The notes: generated by a model not told the origin, from the letters alone. A DNA stretch of 43,225 nucleotides from a virus (IMGVR_UViG_3300034072_001479:1-43225); one strand, 5' to 3'. Positions 13,565-20,378 are shown, numbered from the stretch's first letter. Numbers and translations are program-made.

Positions 13565-14072
13565 AATGTAAAGACGACCATATCGCTGAACAGTAACCAA
13601 CTTGAAAATAACAATCTGAAATAGCATTGTGAGCAGTCCCAACAGATTTAAAGTTGTTTTTTATTTCAGGATTGAAACTTACAAGTGTTCTAACACATCT
13701 TTCTTTTCTAAAATCCCACGGAATAGGAATACCAGCTTTATTATAAGCATTTTGTAAAATCCCACAATCAAATCTTGCTGAATTACCCCATATTTGATAA
13801 TCCTTATTACAAAATTGTGAAAACTCTAAAAGTGCTTTTTGAATAGGTAAAACCATTCCTTCAGTCAAATCTTTTTTTGCTTGTTCATTTTGATTTATCC
13901 ACCACATAATAGTTGAAGCATTTACGATTAAACCTAAATCCATACAGCTTTGTAAATCTACATTTACATAAAATTCTTTTCCAGTCTTACCTGTTTCAAT
14001 ATCAAATTCTAATGCCCCGATACTTACTATACTTGAAAAACTTTCGTTTCCCATAGTTTCAATATCTAACAT
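13557..14072 (-). CDS. Cassette 3: DEDDh 3'-5' exoribonuclease-like protein
   Basis: Begins MLDIETMGNESFSSIVSIGA: exonuclease motif I (DIET). Motif II is NSARFDCGILQNAY and motif III AHNAISDC (HxAxxD), the DEDDh arrangement of 3'-5' exonucleases, resembling small Rv2179c-type RNases. A longer frame upstream to 14153 only crosses the attC site, so the ATG at 14072, 27 bases into the cassette, is chosen. The stop lies in the attC core CACTAAC. Confidence 0.85.
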   Translation of the reverse strand: MLDIETMGNESFSSIVSIGALEFDIETGKTGKEFYVNVDLQSCMDLGLIVNASTIMWWINQNEQAKKDLTEGMVLPIQKALLEFSQFCNKDYQIWGNSARFDCGILQNAYNKAGIPIPWDFRKERCVRTLVSFNPEIKNNFKSVGTAHNAISDCYFQVGYCSAIWSSLHCH

Positions 14073-14091
14073 TAAGTGACCAAATACACTG

Positions 14092-14226
14092 CCACTAACA
14101 TCGGTTTTGCAAAACGGTGGGTTCTGTGCTAATTCTGTACTTTTGTTTTTCATTTTATCTTTAGTTTAAAATTGAACATTTGTTTTTCAAAATCCACCGC
14201 TTCGCAAAGCCGAGAACCGTTATATG
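14092..14226 (-). other. attC site 2
   Basis: 135 bases, minus strand ATATAAC ... GTTAGTG. Arms CGGCTTTGCGAAGCGGTGG and CCACCGTTTTGCAAAACCG pair over 19 positions with few mismatches; the long centre is AT-rich. Begins 11 bases after the stop of 14237-14545. Confidence 0.85.
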
Positions 14227-14236
14227 AAATGTTATT

Positions 14237-14545
14237 TTAGATTTTGAGTTTAATCATTTTACAAATCATATCAAATTCATCCATAGTATTACATTCACCA
14301 TTAAACTTAACAGAGTGATTTGGACTATCTTGATTAAATCCATTATCTGTTGTTATAAGTTTTACTGTGTATGTATTGAATGAATGATTTTTACTATCCA
14401 TTTCATATTCAGTTTTTTTAGTTTTCACATATAGAAAAGCACCTTGTCCATCATCTTTCCATACATCACCTTTTTCAAATTTCATTTCGTTGTCAAACTC
14501 AAAACTGAATTTCCAACCCTTTTGTTCAAAATCTTCTTTTTTCAT
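14237..14545 (-). CDS. Cassette 2: hypothetical protein, 102 aa
   Basis: MKKEDFEQKGWKFSFEFDNE, then beta strands (GAFLYVKTKKTEYEM; YTVKLITTDNGF) and a C-terminal helix (DEFDMICKMIKLKI). Possibly a small cytoplasmic alpha/beta protein; not recognised. Confidence 0.7.
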   Translation of the reverse strand: MKKEDFEQKGWKFSFEFDNEMKFEKGDVWKDDGQGAFLYVKTKKTEYEMDSKNHSFNTYTVKLITTDNGFNQDSPNHSVKFNGECNTMDEFDMICKMIKLKI

Positions 14546-14585
14546 ATATTCTTCTTTTATTTGTAAAATCTAAAATAACACATTC

Positions 14586-14641
14586 ATATAACAAATGATA
14601 AACAACATTAAAACGATTGTTTATCATCGGACGTTAGCTGC
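14586..14641 (-). other. attC site 1
   Basis: 56 bases, minus strand GCAGCTAAC ... GTTATAT. Compact form with arms GATGATAAACAA / TTGTTTATCATT (11-12 pairs) and an 11-base centre. Starts 3 bases after the stop of the gene at 14644. Confidence 0.8.
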
Positions 14642-14643
14642 AA

Positions 14644-14916
14644 TTAAATTTTTTGCAGTTCGCTATTCAATTGGTTTCTAATTTCAATCCGTTCGGGCGT
14701 TTCATCTTCGGGGTAATATGTTACACCATTACAAGTGCTTCTGTATTTACCACCAAATCCAAGTTTTCCACAAAACCGCCACTCTCTACATCCATACTTA
14801 TCATCGCAATGGTGGTATATAAAACTACTTCTATCTTCTTCATTTGCACCACCAATTGAAACCAAAAGGTCATACACTTTATTTGCTTTGTCTTTACTCA
14901 AATGTTTTGTTTCCAT
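14644..14916 (-). CDS. Cassette 1: hypothetical protein, 90 aa
   Basis: METKHLSKDKANKVYDLLVS, then GGANEEDRSSFIYHHCDDKY and WRFCGKLGFGGKYRS; His/Cys residues hint at metal or disulphides. No function is known to me. A TTG-started longer frame runs across the junction at 14937; the ATG at 14916 fits cassette layout (21 bases from the junction). Confidence 0.7.
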   Translation of the reverse strand: METKHLSKDKANKVYDLLVSIGGANEEDRSSFIYHHCDDKYGCREWRFCGKLGFGGKYRSTCNGVTYYPEDETPERIEIRNQLNSELQKI

Positions 14917-14930
14917 AATAAAGTTACGTT

Positions 14931-14963
14931 TGCTAACAAGGTATATATGCAATACCCTATTAA
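14931..14963 (-). other. attI-like first cassette junction
   Basis: Upstream edge of cassette 1: minus strand ATACCTTGTTAGCA, preceded by a small inverted repeat GGTAT-TGCATAT-ATACC. GTTAGC matches the R'' complement of cassette 1, so the crossover point is placed at 14937. No long attC palindrome is present, which fits an attI-type site. Confidence 0.5.
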
Positions 14964-15000
14964 GGTTTATATTTAATTTATTACATTTTTTTCAGGTTGT

Positions 15001-15270
15001 CTATTTATATTTCACCATTAAAAATCCTACATACTGGGGGGATGTTGATCTAGCAGCAACTGTTTCTTGTACTTGATAACCTTTAGACAAGTACTTATAC
15101 ATATTTTTTGTTCCTACCACATAAACTGTATTTAAAGGTTTGACAGGAATTGTATATTCAATGTTAGTATTATTATTTCTCTTTTTTGCATCAGATTGAG
15201 AAACTGACAACATTGTGGAAAATATAATTCCACATATAAAGGCTAATGTTATATACTTAATGTTTTTCAT
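15001..15270 (-). CDS. Small exported or membrane-anchored protein, 89 aa
   Basis: Hydrophobic N-terminus YITLAFICGIIFSTMLSVS acts as signal or membrane anchor; the rest is polar with a few strands (VYVVGTKNMYKYL). Last gene before the cassette array. Unrecognised. Confidence 0.6.
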   Translation of the reverse strand: MKNIKYITLAFICGIIFSTMLSVSQSDAKKRNNNTNIEYTIPVKPLNTVYVVGTKNMYKYLSKGYQVQETVAARSTSPQYVGFLMVKYK

Positions 15271-15271
15271 A

Positions 15272-15838
15272 TCAAATCTTTTTAAGTATTAAGCAGCCAT
15301 TTGAATCGAGTTTAGGTCTATATTCTGGTCTTTCTTCTCCTTCTTTGGGCATATTTGCTGGGTAATATATTTTTTCTGTTTCAATTTCAACTCTTATTTC
15401 ATTAACTTTATTTTTGTGTTCTAAAATATAATCAATGTTATTTAAAATGTTATTAACATAATCAGGTAGTGTTAAATCTTTTTCTTCTCTACTTTTTTTA
15501 GCAATTTCAAGCATAAGTTTTTTAACTTCATTTATAGTAAATACCTTATCTTTATTCAACTCCATTGCTTTGTTGAAGCCCCAAACAACCCCAGAATTTC
15601 TTGCCAACCAAGATTCTTCATCACCTTGATTAGGAAATCTTAAATCAGCATCTTCTTTAGCCAACTTCTCAACATCGACAACTCCAAATATCTCGTCACA
15701 GTTTTGTTTGGAGAGTTTTTGCTCAAATATTTCTTCATCAGGATTTAATGATGCTACAAGTGCTTCCGAATTATCAGTTCTTGAAACAAGGAAATAATTA
15801 TAATCTCCTCTATGCTTTAATATTAGTTTTGCTTTCAT
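15272..15838 (-). CDS. Hypothetical protein, 188 aa
   Basis: KLILKHRGDYNYFLVSRTD at the start, a middle acidic region with SWLARNSGVVWGFNKAMEL, and helical C-terminal parts. No known domain. Stop-start overlap with the next gene upstream (15835) shows operon structure. Confidence 0.65.
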   Translation of the reverse strand: MKAKLILKHRGDYNYFLVSRTDNSEALVASLNPDEEIFEQKLSKQNCDEIFGVVDVEKLAKEDADLRFPNQGDEESWLARNSGVVWGFNKAMELNKDKVFTINEVKKLMLEIAKKSREEKDLTLPDYVNNILNNIDYILEHKNKVNEIRVEIETEKIYYPANMPKEGEERPEYRPKLDSNGCLILKKI

Positions 15839-16029
15839 TTTGAATAGGTTTCGTTGTAGTATTGTTCTGCATCTGCTCTTTCATCTTGATCATTCCATCC
15901 ATTATTAGAATAAGCATCTATTATCTGTTGCTTTTCCAACTTCTTAGCATACATAATCATTGCTTCTGTTGGATGATAATTAACTTTTTTAAGCTCTTGT
16001 AATAACCACATTACTGCTGTTTGTTTCAT
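15835..16029 (-). CDS. Conserved small phage protein, 64 aa
   Basis: AVMWLLQELKKVNYHPTEAM, then AKKLEKQQIIDAY: a short helical protein with an acidic, Asn/Tyr-rich tail. Similar small proteins are frequent in phages of Bacteroidota, where they have no known function. Confidence 0.65.
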   Translation of the reverse strand: MKQTAVMWLLQELKKVNYHPTEAMIMYAKKLEKQQIIDAYSNNGWNDQDERADAEQYYNETYSK

Positions 16030-16041
16030 TGTTTTTGTTGT

Positions 16042-16200
16042 TTAAAGGTTAATAATGTTTCCGTATGATGTTAGTCCTTTATCAAATCTTCCATCAAATA
16101 CACATGCAGCATTAGAATAGATAGCATCTCTTGCTTCTTGTTGCTCTTCTATTCCATCAAATTCCATTGTTATCTTCATCTCTTTTTTGTCTTTATCCAT
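16042..16200 (-). CDS. Truncated/recombined paralogue of the 9767 gene, 52 aa
   Basis: MDKDKKEMKITMEFDGIEEQ then QEARDA matches the first 20 residues of the protein at 9767-10009; a run of about 41 bases is almost identical (9956-9999 against 16127-16168). After that the sequence switches to an unrelated tail (VFDGRFDKGLTSYGN). It follows its own promoter at 16221. Looks like a recombination product that still has an open frame. Confidence 0.6.
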   Translation of the reverse strand: MDKDKKEMKITMEFDGIEEQQEARDAIYSNAACVFDGRFDKGLTSYGNIINL

Positions 16201-16220
16201 AACTTTCTTTCTTTTATACT

Positions 16221-16252
16221 CTAAATATATGAAAAATATTTTAAGAATCCAA
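16221..16252 (-). promoter_or_regulatory. Phage promoter P6
   Basis: TTGGATTC, 20-base spacer ending TTTTTCA, then TATATTTAGAG; 21 bases before the start at 16200. Spacer almost identical to P4. Its transcript may run into the cassette array. Confidence 0.8.
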
Positions 16253-16255
16253 AAT

Positions 16256-16750
16256 CTAATCCCAGAATCCTCTAATATCTTTTTCTATCATCTTCCATAG
16301 TATTCTATGTGCTCGATCTTGTTTTTCTTGTGACATTTTGAATAGTTCATCCTTTATCTGTGAGATTTCTTCTGCGTTATCCCATTTCTCATATTCAAAT
16401 TGCATTTTAAACATTGTTGGTTTGGATTTATCTTCAATAAAGTTCACATCCAAAACATTCTCTCCATACATTTCTTTTAGTATTTCCTGGTATTCACAAG
16501 CATAATCATCTTCATAAACTTTATCCATCAACTTAATAATAGTGCGAATACGTTTTGCTGTATCCTTAGCGCACCGAGTGATTGCTTTATCCGATTCTAA
16601 AAATTCTGCTTGTTTTTGAAGTTGAAATTTGAATACCTCGATTGAATAGTGGTAGTCAAAATCATACTGTTTCCAGATGATTGGTAACCATCGGAATACG
16701 TTTCTTATCTGTTGAAATTTACGAGTAAACCAGTATTTTATTTTGGCCAT
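16256..16750 (-). CDS. Conserved phage protein, 164 aa
   Basis: N-terminal FRWLPIIWKQYDFDYHYSIE, a helical middle, and C-terminal KQDRAHRILWKMIEKDIRGFWD. This arrangement (RWLP.IW.D.D.DY at the start, aromatic pair near the end) recurs in phages of many hosts; the role is unknown to me. Overlaps the upstream gene by 13 bases. Confidence 0.7.
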   Translation of the reverse strand: MAKIKYWFTRKFQQIRNVFRWLPIIWKQYDFDYHYSIEVFKFQLQKQAEFLESDKAITRCAKDTAKRIRTIIKLMDKVYEDDYACEYQEILKEMYGENVLDVNFIEDKSKPTMFKMQFEYEKWDNAEEISQIKDELFKMSQEKQDRAHRILWKMIEKDIRGFWD

Positions 16751-16998
16751 ATCTTTATTTTTGGTGTATTTGTATTTTTAACATAACCATAATCTTTCCT
16801 GATCCAATCTAGGAGTTTTCCATTAATTAGATATTCATTTTCTCTCCCATAAATGTTTGTCCTCCAAGAATTGTGGGAGTCTTCTAATGTCCATATAGGT
16901 CCTTCCCAAAATGTATCATATAAAAATACTCCTTTTGGATGAAAATTTATTTTATATCTTTTTCTAACCTTTTTTAATAACCTTGTTTTCATAACCAT
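16738..16998 (-). CDS. Hypothetical protein, 86 aa
   Basis: MKTRLLKKVRKRYKINFHPK: basic start, then Trp-rich strands (WEGPIWTLEDSHNSWRTNIY) and LLDWIRKDYGYVK. A common small phage protein type of unknown role, found next to the 16256-type gene. Start could be either of two ATGs (16998 or 16992). Confidence 0.65.
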   Translation of the reverse strand: MVMKTRLLKKVRKRYKINFHPKGVFLYDTFWEGPIWTLEDSHNSWRTNIYGRENEYLINGKLLDWIRKDYGYVKNTNTPKIKIWPK

Positions 16999-17417
16999 CC
17001 TTTTTGCTCTAAGTGTCTTAGAAAGTTTTTAAATTCTTTTAACCCGGTTGGGTCAAACATATCTCGTGCTTCTTTCATAGATTCTGGGTTATTCTCTAAA
17101 ATACCCCTCATCCAAATAGGATTATCTACATCTTCTACAGTCCAATCATCTCTATCCGGGAGTCTTTTATCTGTAATTTGAATGGAAGGGTCTGGGTAGT
17201 GGTCTTGGAATGTTTCTGCTTCATCTCTTAAGATAACAAATGCCTCAAATGCCCAATCACCTGACTCATAGGTGCATGTGAGTGAATTTGTTACGGCTAT
17301 CTCTTCTGCTTCTAAGTGATCTAGTGGATCATTGATAGAATCTTCTCTAACATACCATACTCCGTTTATTTCAATTCGGTCTTCAATATGCATGTTTAAT
17401 CTAAATCTATTTTCCAT
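16989..17417 (-). CDS. Hypothetical protein, 142 aa
   Basis: Acidic protein; a strand-rich first half (INGVWYVREDSI, then TCTYESGDWAFEAFVILRDE) and a helical second half ending KNFLRHLEQKGWL. Not recognised. First gene after promoter P7. Confidence 0.65.
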   Translation of the reverse strand: MENRFRLNMHIEDRIEINGVWYVREDSINDPLDHLEAEEIAVTNSLTCTYESGDWAFEAFVILRDEAETFQDHYPDPSIQITDKRLPDRDDWTVEDVDNPIWMRGILENNPESMKEARDMFDPTGLKEFKNFLRHLEQKGWL

Positions 17418-17436
17418 AACTTTCTTTCTTTTATAC

Positions 17437-17468
17437 TATAATATACGAAATCTTTTTTAAAAACCCAA
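17437..17468 (-). promoter_or_regulatory. Phage promoter P7
   Basis: TTGGGTTT, 20-base spacer ending ATTTCG, TATATTATAG; 20 bases before the start at 17417. Placed just after terminator 17478-17502. Confidence 0.85.
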
Positions 17469-17477
17469 ACTTTTAGT

Positions 17478-17502
17478 TAACAAAAGCCCCTAAAAAGGGG
17501 CT
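17478..17502 (-). terminator. Rho-independent terminator
   Basis: Minus strand AGCCCC-TTTTTA-GGGGCT followed by TTTTGTT; ends the DUF932 gene at 17529. Confidence 0.85.
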
Positions 17503-17528
17503 CAAGTTATAGGTTATGAAAGTATATC

Positions 17529-18281
17529 TTAATTTAAAACTAATTGGTTTGCCATTCCAAATAATTCCTTGTTTAATTTAAAATCTTGTCTCATATCTCT
17601 AACATTCATAGTTAGATTTTCTTGAATGCGGTTAAATACTTTCCAAGCATCTGTTCCTTCATCCTCTATTCTATTTACTCTTAAAAGTTCATTTACATGA
17701 TCTTCTTTAACTTCATTTCCAAAACGTAATTTTGCAGCATTGTATGCAAACTTCTTTATATCATCTATAGACATATTTGTGTTTCTCATACGATCAATTT
17801 CATCTGCTAAGATTATTGATTTATTATTTAATTCTGTAATGAGCTGAGGTAGTTTACTGTAGTTGATTTCGGTATGTTTAATCTTGGTATGTTCTGCTTT
17901 TTCCATTTTAACCAATCCATTAGAACAAACTAAACGAAAGGCACCTAAACTCATATCTAAAGGTTTTGCTCCACTGCAACTATTTTGAATAGTAATAGAG
18001 GCAAGCGCTTCGATTTTTCCATTGCTATTTTTAATATTAAAATCAGGATGTTGTAGTTGAGCATAGTTGAATCCTACTTTTCTGTTTGATAGTCTTGCTT
18101 CAGCTACACCTTTCAATTCCCAACCTTCACCTTGTAGTTGTTTTATAACATCTAGTGTATCAATATAAAAAGGTTTTTGTTTAATTTTTTGAACATTTTT
18201 AATATTGCTTGAATCTAGTGTGTTAGCGAATGCAATAGCTTTGTCGATGTTGTTGTCAACAGGAATAAATTTGTACTTCAT
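17529..18281 (-). CDS. DUF932 family phage/plasmid protein (copy 2)
   Basis: 250 residues with the same layout as the gene at 761: KVGFNYAQLQHPDF, then ITIQNSCSGAKPLDMSLGAF, RLVCSNGLVKME and the Trp-containing DAWKVFNRIQENL near the end. Conserved position as a single gene between its own promoter (18306) and terminator (17478). The two copies are clearly divergent in sequence, so the duplication is old or they were acquired separately. Confidence 0.8.
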   Translation of the reverse strand: MKYKFIPVDNNIDKAIAFANTLDSSNIKNVQKIKQKPFYIDTLDVIKQLQGEGWELKGVAEARLSNRKVGFNYAQLQHPDFNIKNSNGKIEALASITIQNSCSGAKPLDMSLGAFRLVCSNGLVKMEKAEHTKIKHTEINYSKLPQLITELNNKSIILADEIDRMRNTNMSIDDIKKFAYNAAKLRFGNEVKEDHVNELLRVNRIEDEGTDAWKVFNRIQENLTMNVRDMRQDFKLNKELFGMANQLVLN

Positions 18282-18305
18282 AACGTTTGATTTTTGAACT
18301 TTCAG

Positions 18306-18336
18306 TTAATATACGAAAGGGAGATTGCTCTCCCTA
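18306..18336 (-). promoter_or_regulatory. Promoter P8 with a hairpin in its spacer
   Basis: TATATTAAC box preceded by TTTCG; at the -33 place stands TAG instead of TTG (20 bases apart). The spacer contains GGGAGA-GCAA-TCTCCC then TTTCG, a hairpin that could end the RecA-like transcript (18343). Start at 18281 is 25 bases downstream. Confidence 0.7.
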
Positions 18337-18342
18337 TTCCTT

Positions 18343-19131
18343 TTATTCTTCATTTTGATTGAAAGCATAGTGCACACCATCTCTATAGATCGAAAAGAAT
18401 ATTTTAAAATCTTTATCACAGTCTCGATTTTTCTCAAAATGTAATGTTCTCTCTAAACCATCTTTTGAACGTTCTACTTTACAATAGGATTCCATCATAT
18501 GTTTTAATCTATTTGATCCTGCAAATTCCTCTGATTTGGTGAATTGTTGGATATTGATGAATGAAGTATAATATCCTTTTGTATTTTTTCCATTTTTAAC
18601 TTCATCCTGAAGTTTCAAGAACCACGATTCGGCTTGTTTAGATGAACCTCCATTTTGATCCTTATACATATCTAATATCTCAGCAATTGAATCAATAGCA
18701 ATCACGTCATACCCTAAATTAAAGACATGTTCAATTACTTCTTTAACATTGTCCATGTGATCTTTTAGAAACAATGTTTGGATACAACTGAATGCAGGCA
18801 TTCTCTTACAATATTTGTAATGGCCAATTTTATCCATTTCTCCTTGCACTAGCAAACATTTCAAACCTTGCATTGTAAACTTTGAAAGCATATCCATTAC
18901 TAGGGTAGATTTACCTGACCCCGGTCCACCTGCAATCATCATTGATGTACCTGGCATTAAACCACCTTCAGTAGATAATATAATATCTATTTCTGTGTTT
19001 GTTTTTAATGGAATAAACAGTGATTCGTTAAACTGTAATTCACTTCCTCTAAACAGTTTTACTGTTGAAAGATCAATTTCTTTTTTTACTTCCATTTTAC
19101 TTGGTCTTCCTCTTCTTTTTGTAACTTGCAT
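18343..19131 (-). CDS. RecA/RadA-like ATPase
   Basis: Walker A GGPGSGKST (about residues 68-76), Walker B-like YDVIAIDSIAEI (about residue 140), and KQAESWFLKLQDEV with later NIQQFTKSEEFAGSN, as in phage RecA-fold proteins (UvsX/Sak4/RadA-like). The N-terminus has an AT-hook-like KRRGRPSK. It probably acts in recombination or DNA repair. At 262 residues it is shorter than host RecA and nearer to Sak4-type recombinases. Confidence 0.85.
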   Translation of the reverse strand: MQVTKRRGRPSKMEVKKEIDLSTVKLFRGSELQFNESLFIPLKTNTEIDIILSTEGGLMPGTSMMIAGGPGSGKSTLVMDMLSKFTMQGLKCLLVQGEMDKIGHYKYCKRMPAFSCIQTLFLKDHMDNVKEVIEHVFNLGYDVIAIDSIAEILDMYKDQNGGSSKQAESWFLKLQDEVKNGKNTKGYYTSFINIQQFTKSEEFAGSNRLKHMMESYCKVERSKDGLERTLHFEKNRDCDKDFKIFFSIYRDGVHYAFNQNEE

Positions 19132-19158
19132 AACCTTTTACTTTTTCAAATTTATAAC

Positions 19159-19190
19159 CTTAATATACGAAAAATTCTTTTAAAATCCAA
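19159..19190 (-). promoter_or_regulatory. Phage promoter P9
   Basis: TTGGATTTTA, 20-base spacer ending TTTTTCG, TATATTAAGG; 28 bases before the start of the RecA-like gene. Confidence 0.85.
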
Positions 19191-19199
19191 ATTAAACAA

Positions 19200-19427
19200 T
19201 TATCTCCAATTGTTCATATCCAAATTACGTTGAAAATAAACGTATCCAGGAGTGTGATCGTAGTTTTCCTTGTCAAGTTTATCTTGTCTTTCCTTCATAT
19301 AGTTTCCAAATACACTCAATCCTATTACTATTAACCATGCTTTCCACCAATGTTTGGGATGGAACATAAAGTAGAATAGTATGAAGATAAACGCTAAAAA
19401 ACCTAACCCTCTTAAAAAATCTTTCAT
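19200..19427 (-). CDS. Small membrane protein, 75 aa
   Basis: Hydrophobic segments FLAFIFILFYFMF and AWLIVIGLSVFGNY form two membrane helices, then a charged tail. A TTG-led extension upstream to 19463 overlaps the previous gene; the ATG at 19427, right after that gene's stop, is used. Unknown role. Confidence 0.65.
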   Translation of the reverse strand: MKDFLRGLGFLAFIFILFYFMFHPKHWWKAWLIVIGLSVFGNYMKERQDKLDKENYDHTPGYVYFQRNLDMNNWR

Positions 19428-19428
19428 T

Positions 19429-19617
19429 TTAATTAAATTTAGTTGAAAACACAACAACCTCAAATGCCTCTTGTAGTTTTAGGTCTGGGTTTTTTATTTG
19501 CCACCTAACTAGATTGCAAAAGTCATTTATACCACCTTGTGGGGCTTTTTGTGTAACAACTCTTCTAGCGTTTTTTTCTGCTAAAGCAAGTTTATATAAA
19601 TAATCTTGTGAATACAT
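19429..19617 (-). CDS. Hypothetical protein, 62 aa
   Basis: MYSQDYLYKLALAEKNARRV, basic and helical, with CNLVRWQIKNPDLKLQEAFE. First gene after promoter P10. Not recognised. Confidence 0.6.
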   Translation of the reverse strand: MYSQDYLYKLALAEKNARRVVTQKAPQGGINDFCNLVRWQIKNPDLKLQEAFEVVVFSTKFN

Positions 19618-19638
19618 AACCTTAATTTTTTAATATAC

Positions 19639-19670
19639 TTTAATATACGAAAGAAAATTTAAAAATCCAA
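19639..19670 (-). promoter_or_regulatory. Phage promoter P10
   Basis: TTGGATTTTT, 20-base spacer ending CTTTCG, TATATTAAAG; 22 bases before the start at 19617. Confidence 0.85.
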
Positions 19671-19871
19671 TTCCTCCCACTCAATATCTTCTATAGTCTC
19701 ACAAAACATAAAATGGGTATTATCTCTTAAAACATGATCTGCCCCACACCAATCTCTAAATATTTTTACATTATCCATGTTTAAGAGATTATCTGAAATG
19801 TTGAATCTGGAGATTGGTAAAGTTCTTAAGATGAGGTAGGCTTTTCCACCGTGAATATATAACTGTTTCAT
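19659..19871 (-). CDS. Hypothetical protein, 70 aa
   Basis: MKQLYIHGGKAYLILRTLPI and DWCGADHVLRDNTHFMFCET; small mixed alpha/beta protein ending in an acidic IEDIEWEELDF. Its stop codon overlaps promoter P10. Unknown. Confidence 0.6.
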   Translation of the reverse strand: MKQLYIHGGKAYLILRTLPISRFNISDNLLNMDNVKIFRDWCGADHVLRDNTHFMFCETIEDIEWEELDF

Positions 19872-19966
19872 TTTCTTTTAAAGATTTCATATAATATTGC
19901 TCCCAAACCACCAACAGCAACTACCCACATCCAAGTTTGAGTTAATATTTTTAACAGATCAATCAT
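19868..19966 (-). CDS. Membrane microprotein, 32 aa
   Basis: Read by hand: MIDLLKILTQTWMWVVAVGG then a membrane span (GLGAILYEIF) and KRK tail: one membrane helix with a basic cytoplasmic end. Start overlaps the upstream stop and stop overlaps the downstream start (ATGA), so it is translationally coupled and likely real. Phage holin helpers look like this, but evidence is limited to topology. Confidence 0.5.
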   Translation of the reverse strand: MIDLLKILTQTWMWVVAVGGLGAILYEIFKRK

Positions 19967-20171
19967 CCCTATCTTTTAGGTTTTTTATGTTCTGGAAGAT
20001 TCCATAGATAAATGCGCCTATAAATATTAAAAGAGTTAATGGCCAAATAACAGCTATTATAAAACGTTCATACATTTTTAATTCACCTTTGGTTTTTGAA
20101 TGAAGTACTTCTATAAAGATAAGAAATACCAACCCTATTAAACAATAATTTAAAACGCTATAACTAAACAT
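19959..20171 (-). CDS. Two-helix membrane protein, 70 aa
   Basis: Helices VLNYCLIGLVFLIFIEVL and FIIAVIWPLTLLIFIGAFIY with a short Lys-rich linker and a charged tail. Holin-like size and topology, but no lysis gene is adjacent, so the role is open. Confidence 0.6.
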   Translation of the reverse strand: MFSYSVLNYCLIGLVFLIFIEVLHSKTKGELKMYERFIIAVIWPLTLLIFIGAFIYGIFQNIKNLKDRDD

Positions 20172-20376
20172 AATATTTTTCTAAGTGAGTAAAATACGTT
20201 CCTTTTTTAATCATCTTAACCTGATTATCGTTTACAAGAGGTTTAGCATCCTCTAAGTTAGGAGAGAAGAAGGGATATCCTCCCTTCAACCCTGCAAATA
20301 CCTCTGCATTTTCATTCAATAGGTAGAACTCGGGTTCTTTTTCCTCTTGATATTTTTTATTTAAAAGTCTTTTCAT
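20164..20376 (-). CDS. Hypothetical protein, 70 aa
   Basis: MKRLLNKKYQEEKEPEFYLL; ends with KKGTYFTHLEKYYV. Small, charged, with aromatic C-terminus; unrecognised. Overlaps its downstream neighbour by 8 bases. Confidence 0.6.
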   Translation of the reverse strand: MKRLLNKKYQEEKEPEFYLLNENAEVFAGLKGGYPFFSPNLEDAKPLVNDNQVKMIKKGTYFTHLEKYYV

Positions 20377-20378
20377 AC

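Larger units (their letters stand above)
12641..14963 (-). mobile_element. Integron-like gene cassette array
   Basis: Six small genes on the minus strand, each followed within 0-11 bases by an imperfect palindrome that begins with TAAC and ends with GTTA. In five of six cassettes the first 6-10 bases of the cassette are the exact reverse complement of its own R'' end, while different from its neighbours'. That is what insertion of circular cassettes by an integron integrase leaves. The array adjoins a tyrosine recombinase (11843-12640). Cassette order in transcription: 14644, 14237, 13557, 13319, 12973, 12703. It has no strong promoter of its own; read-through from 16221-16252 is possible. 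Confidence 0.85.

Noticed and set aside
14072-14153. N-terminal extension of the exonuclease gene
   Set aside because: The added codons only translate the attC-2 arm; the DIET motif starts right at the ATG at 14072.
12641-14963. attC palindromes taken as ordinary transcription terminators
   Set aside because: Several lack a T run after the stem, have long AT-rich centres, share TAAC/GTTA ends and match their cassette's first bases, unlike the real terminators at 2280 and 17478.
11843-14963. Ordinary prophage attachment module
   Set aside because: A single att site would not explain five different palindromes each matching its own gene's edge.
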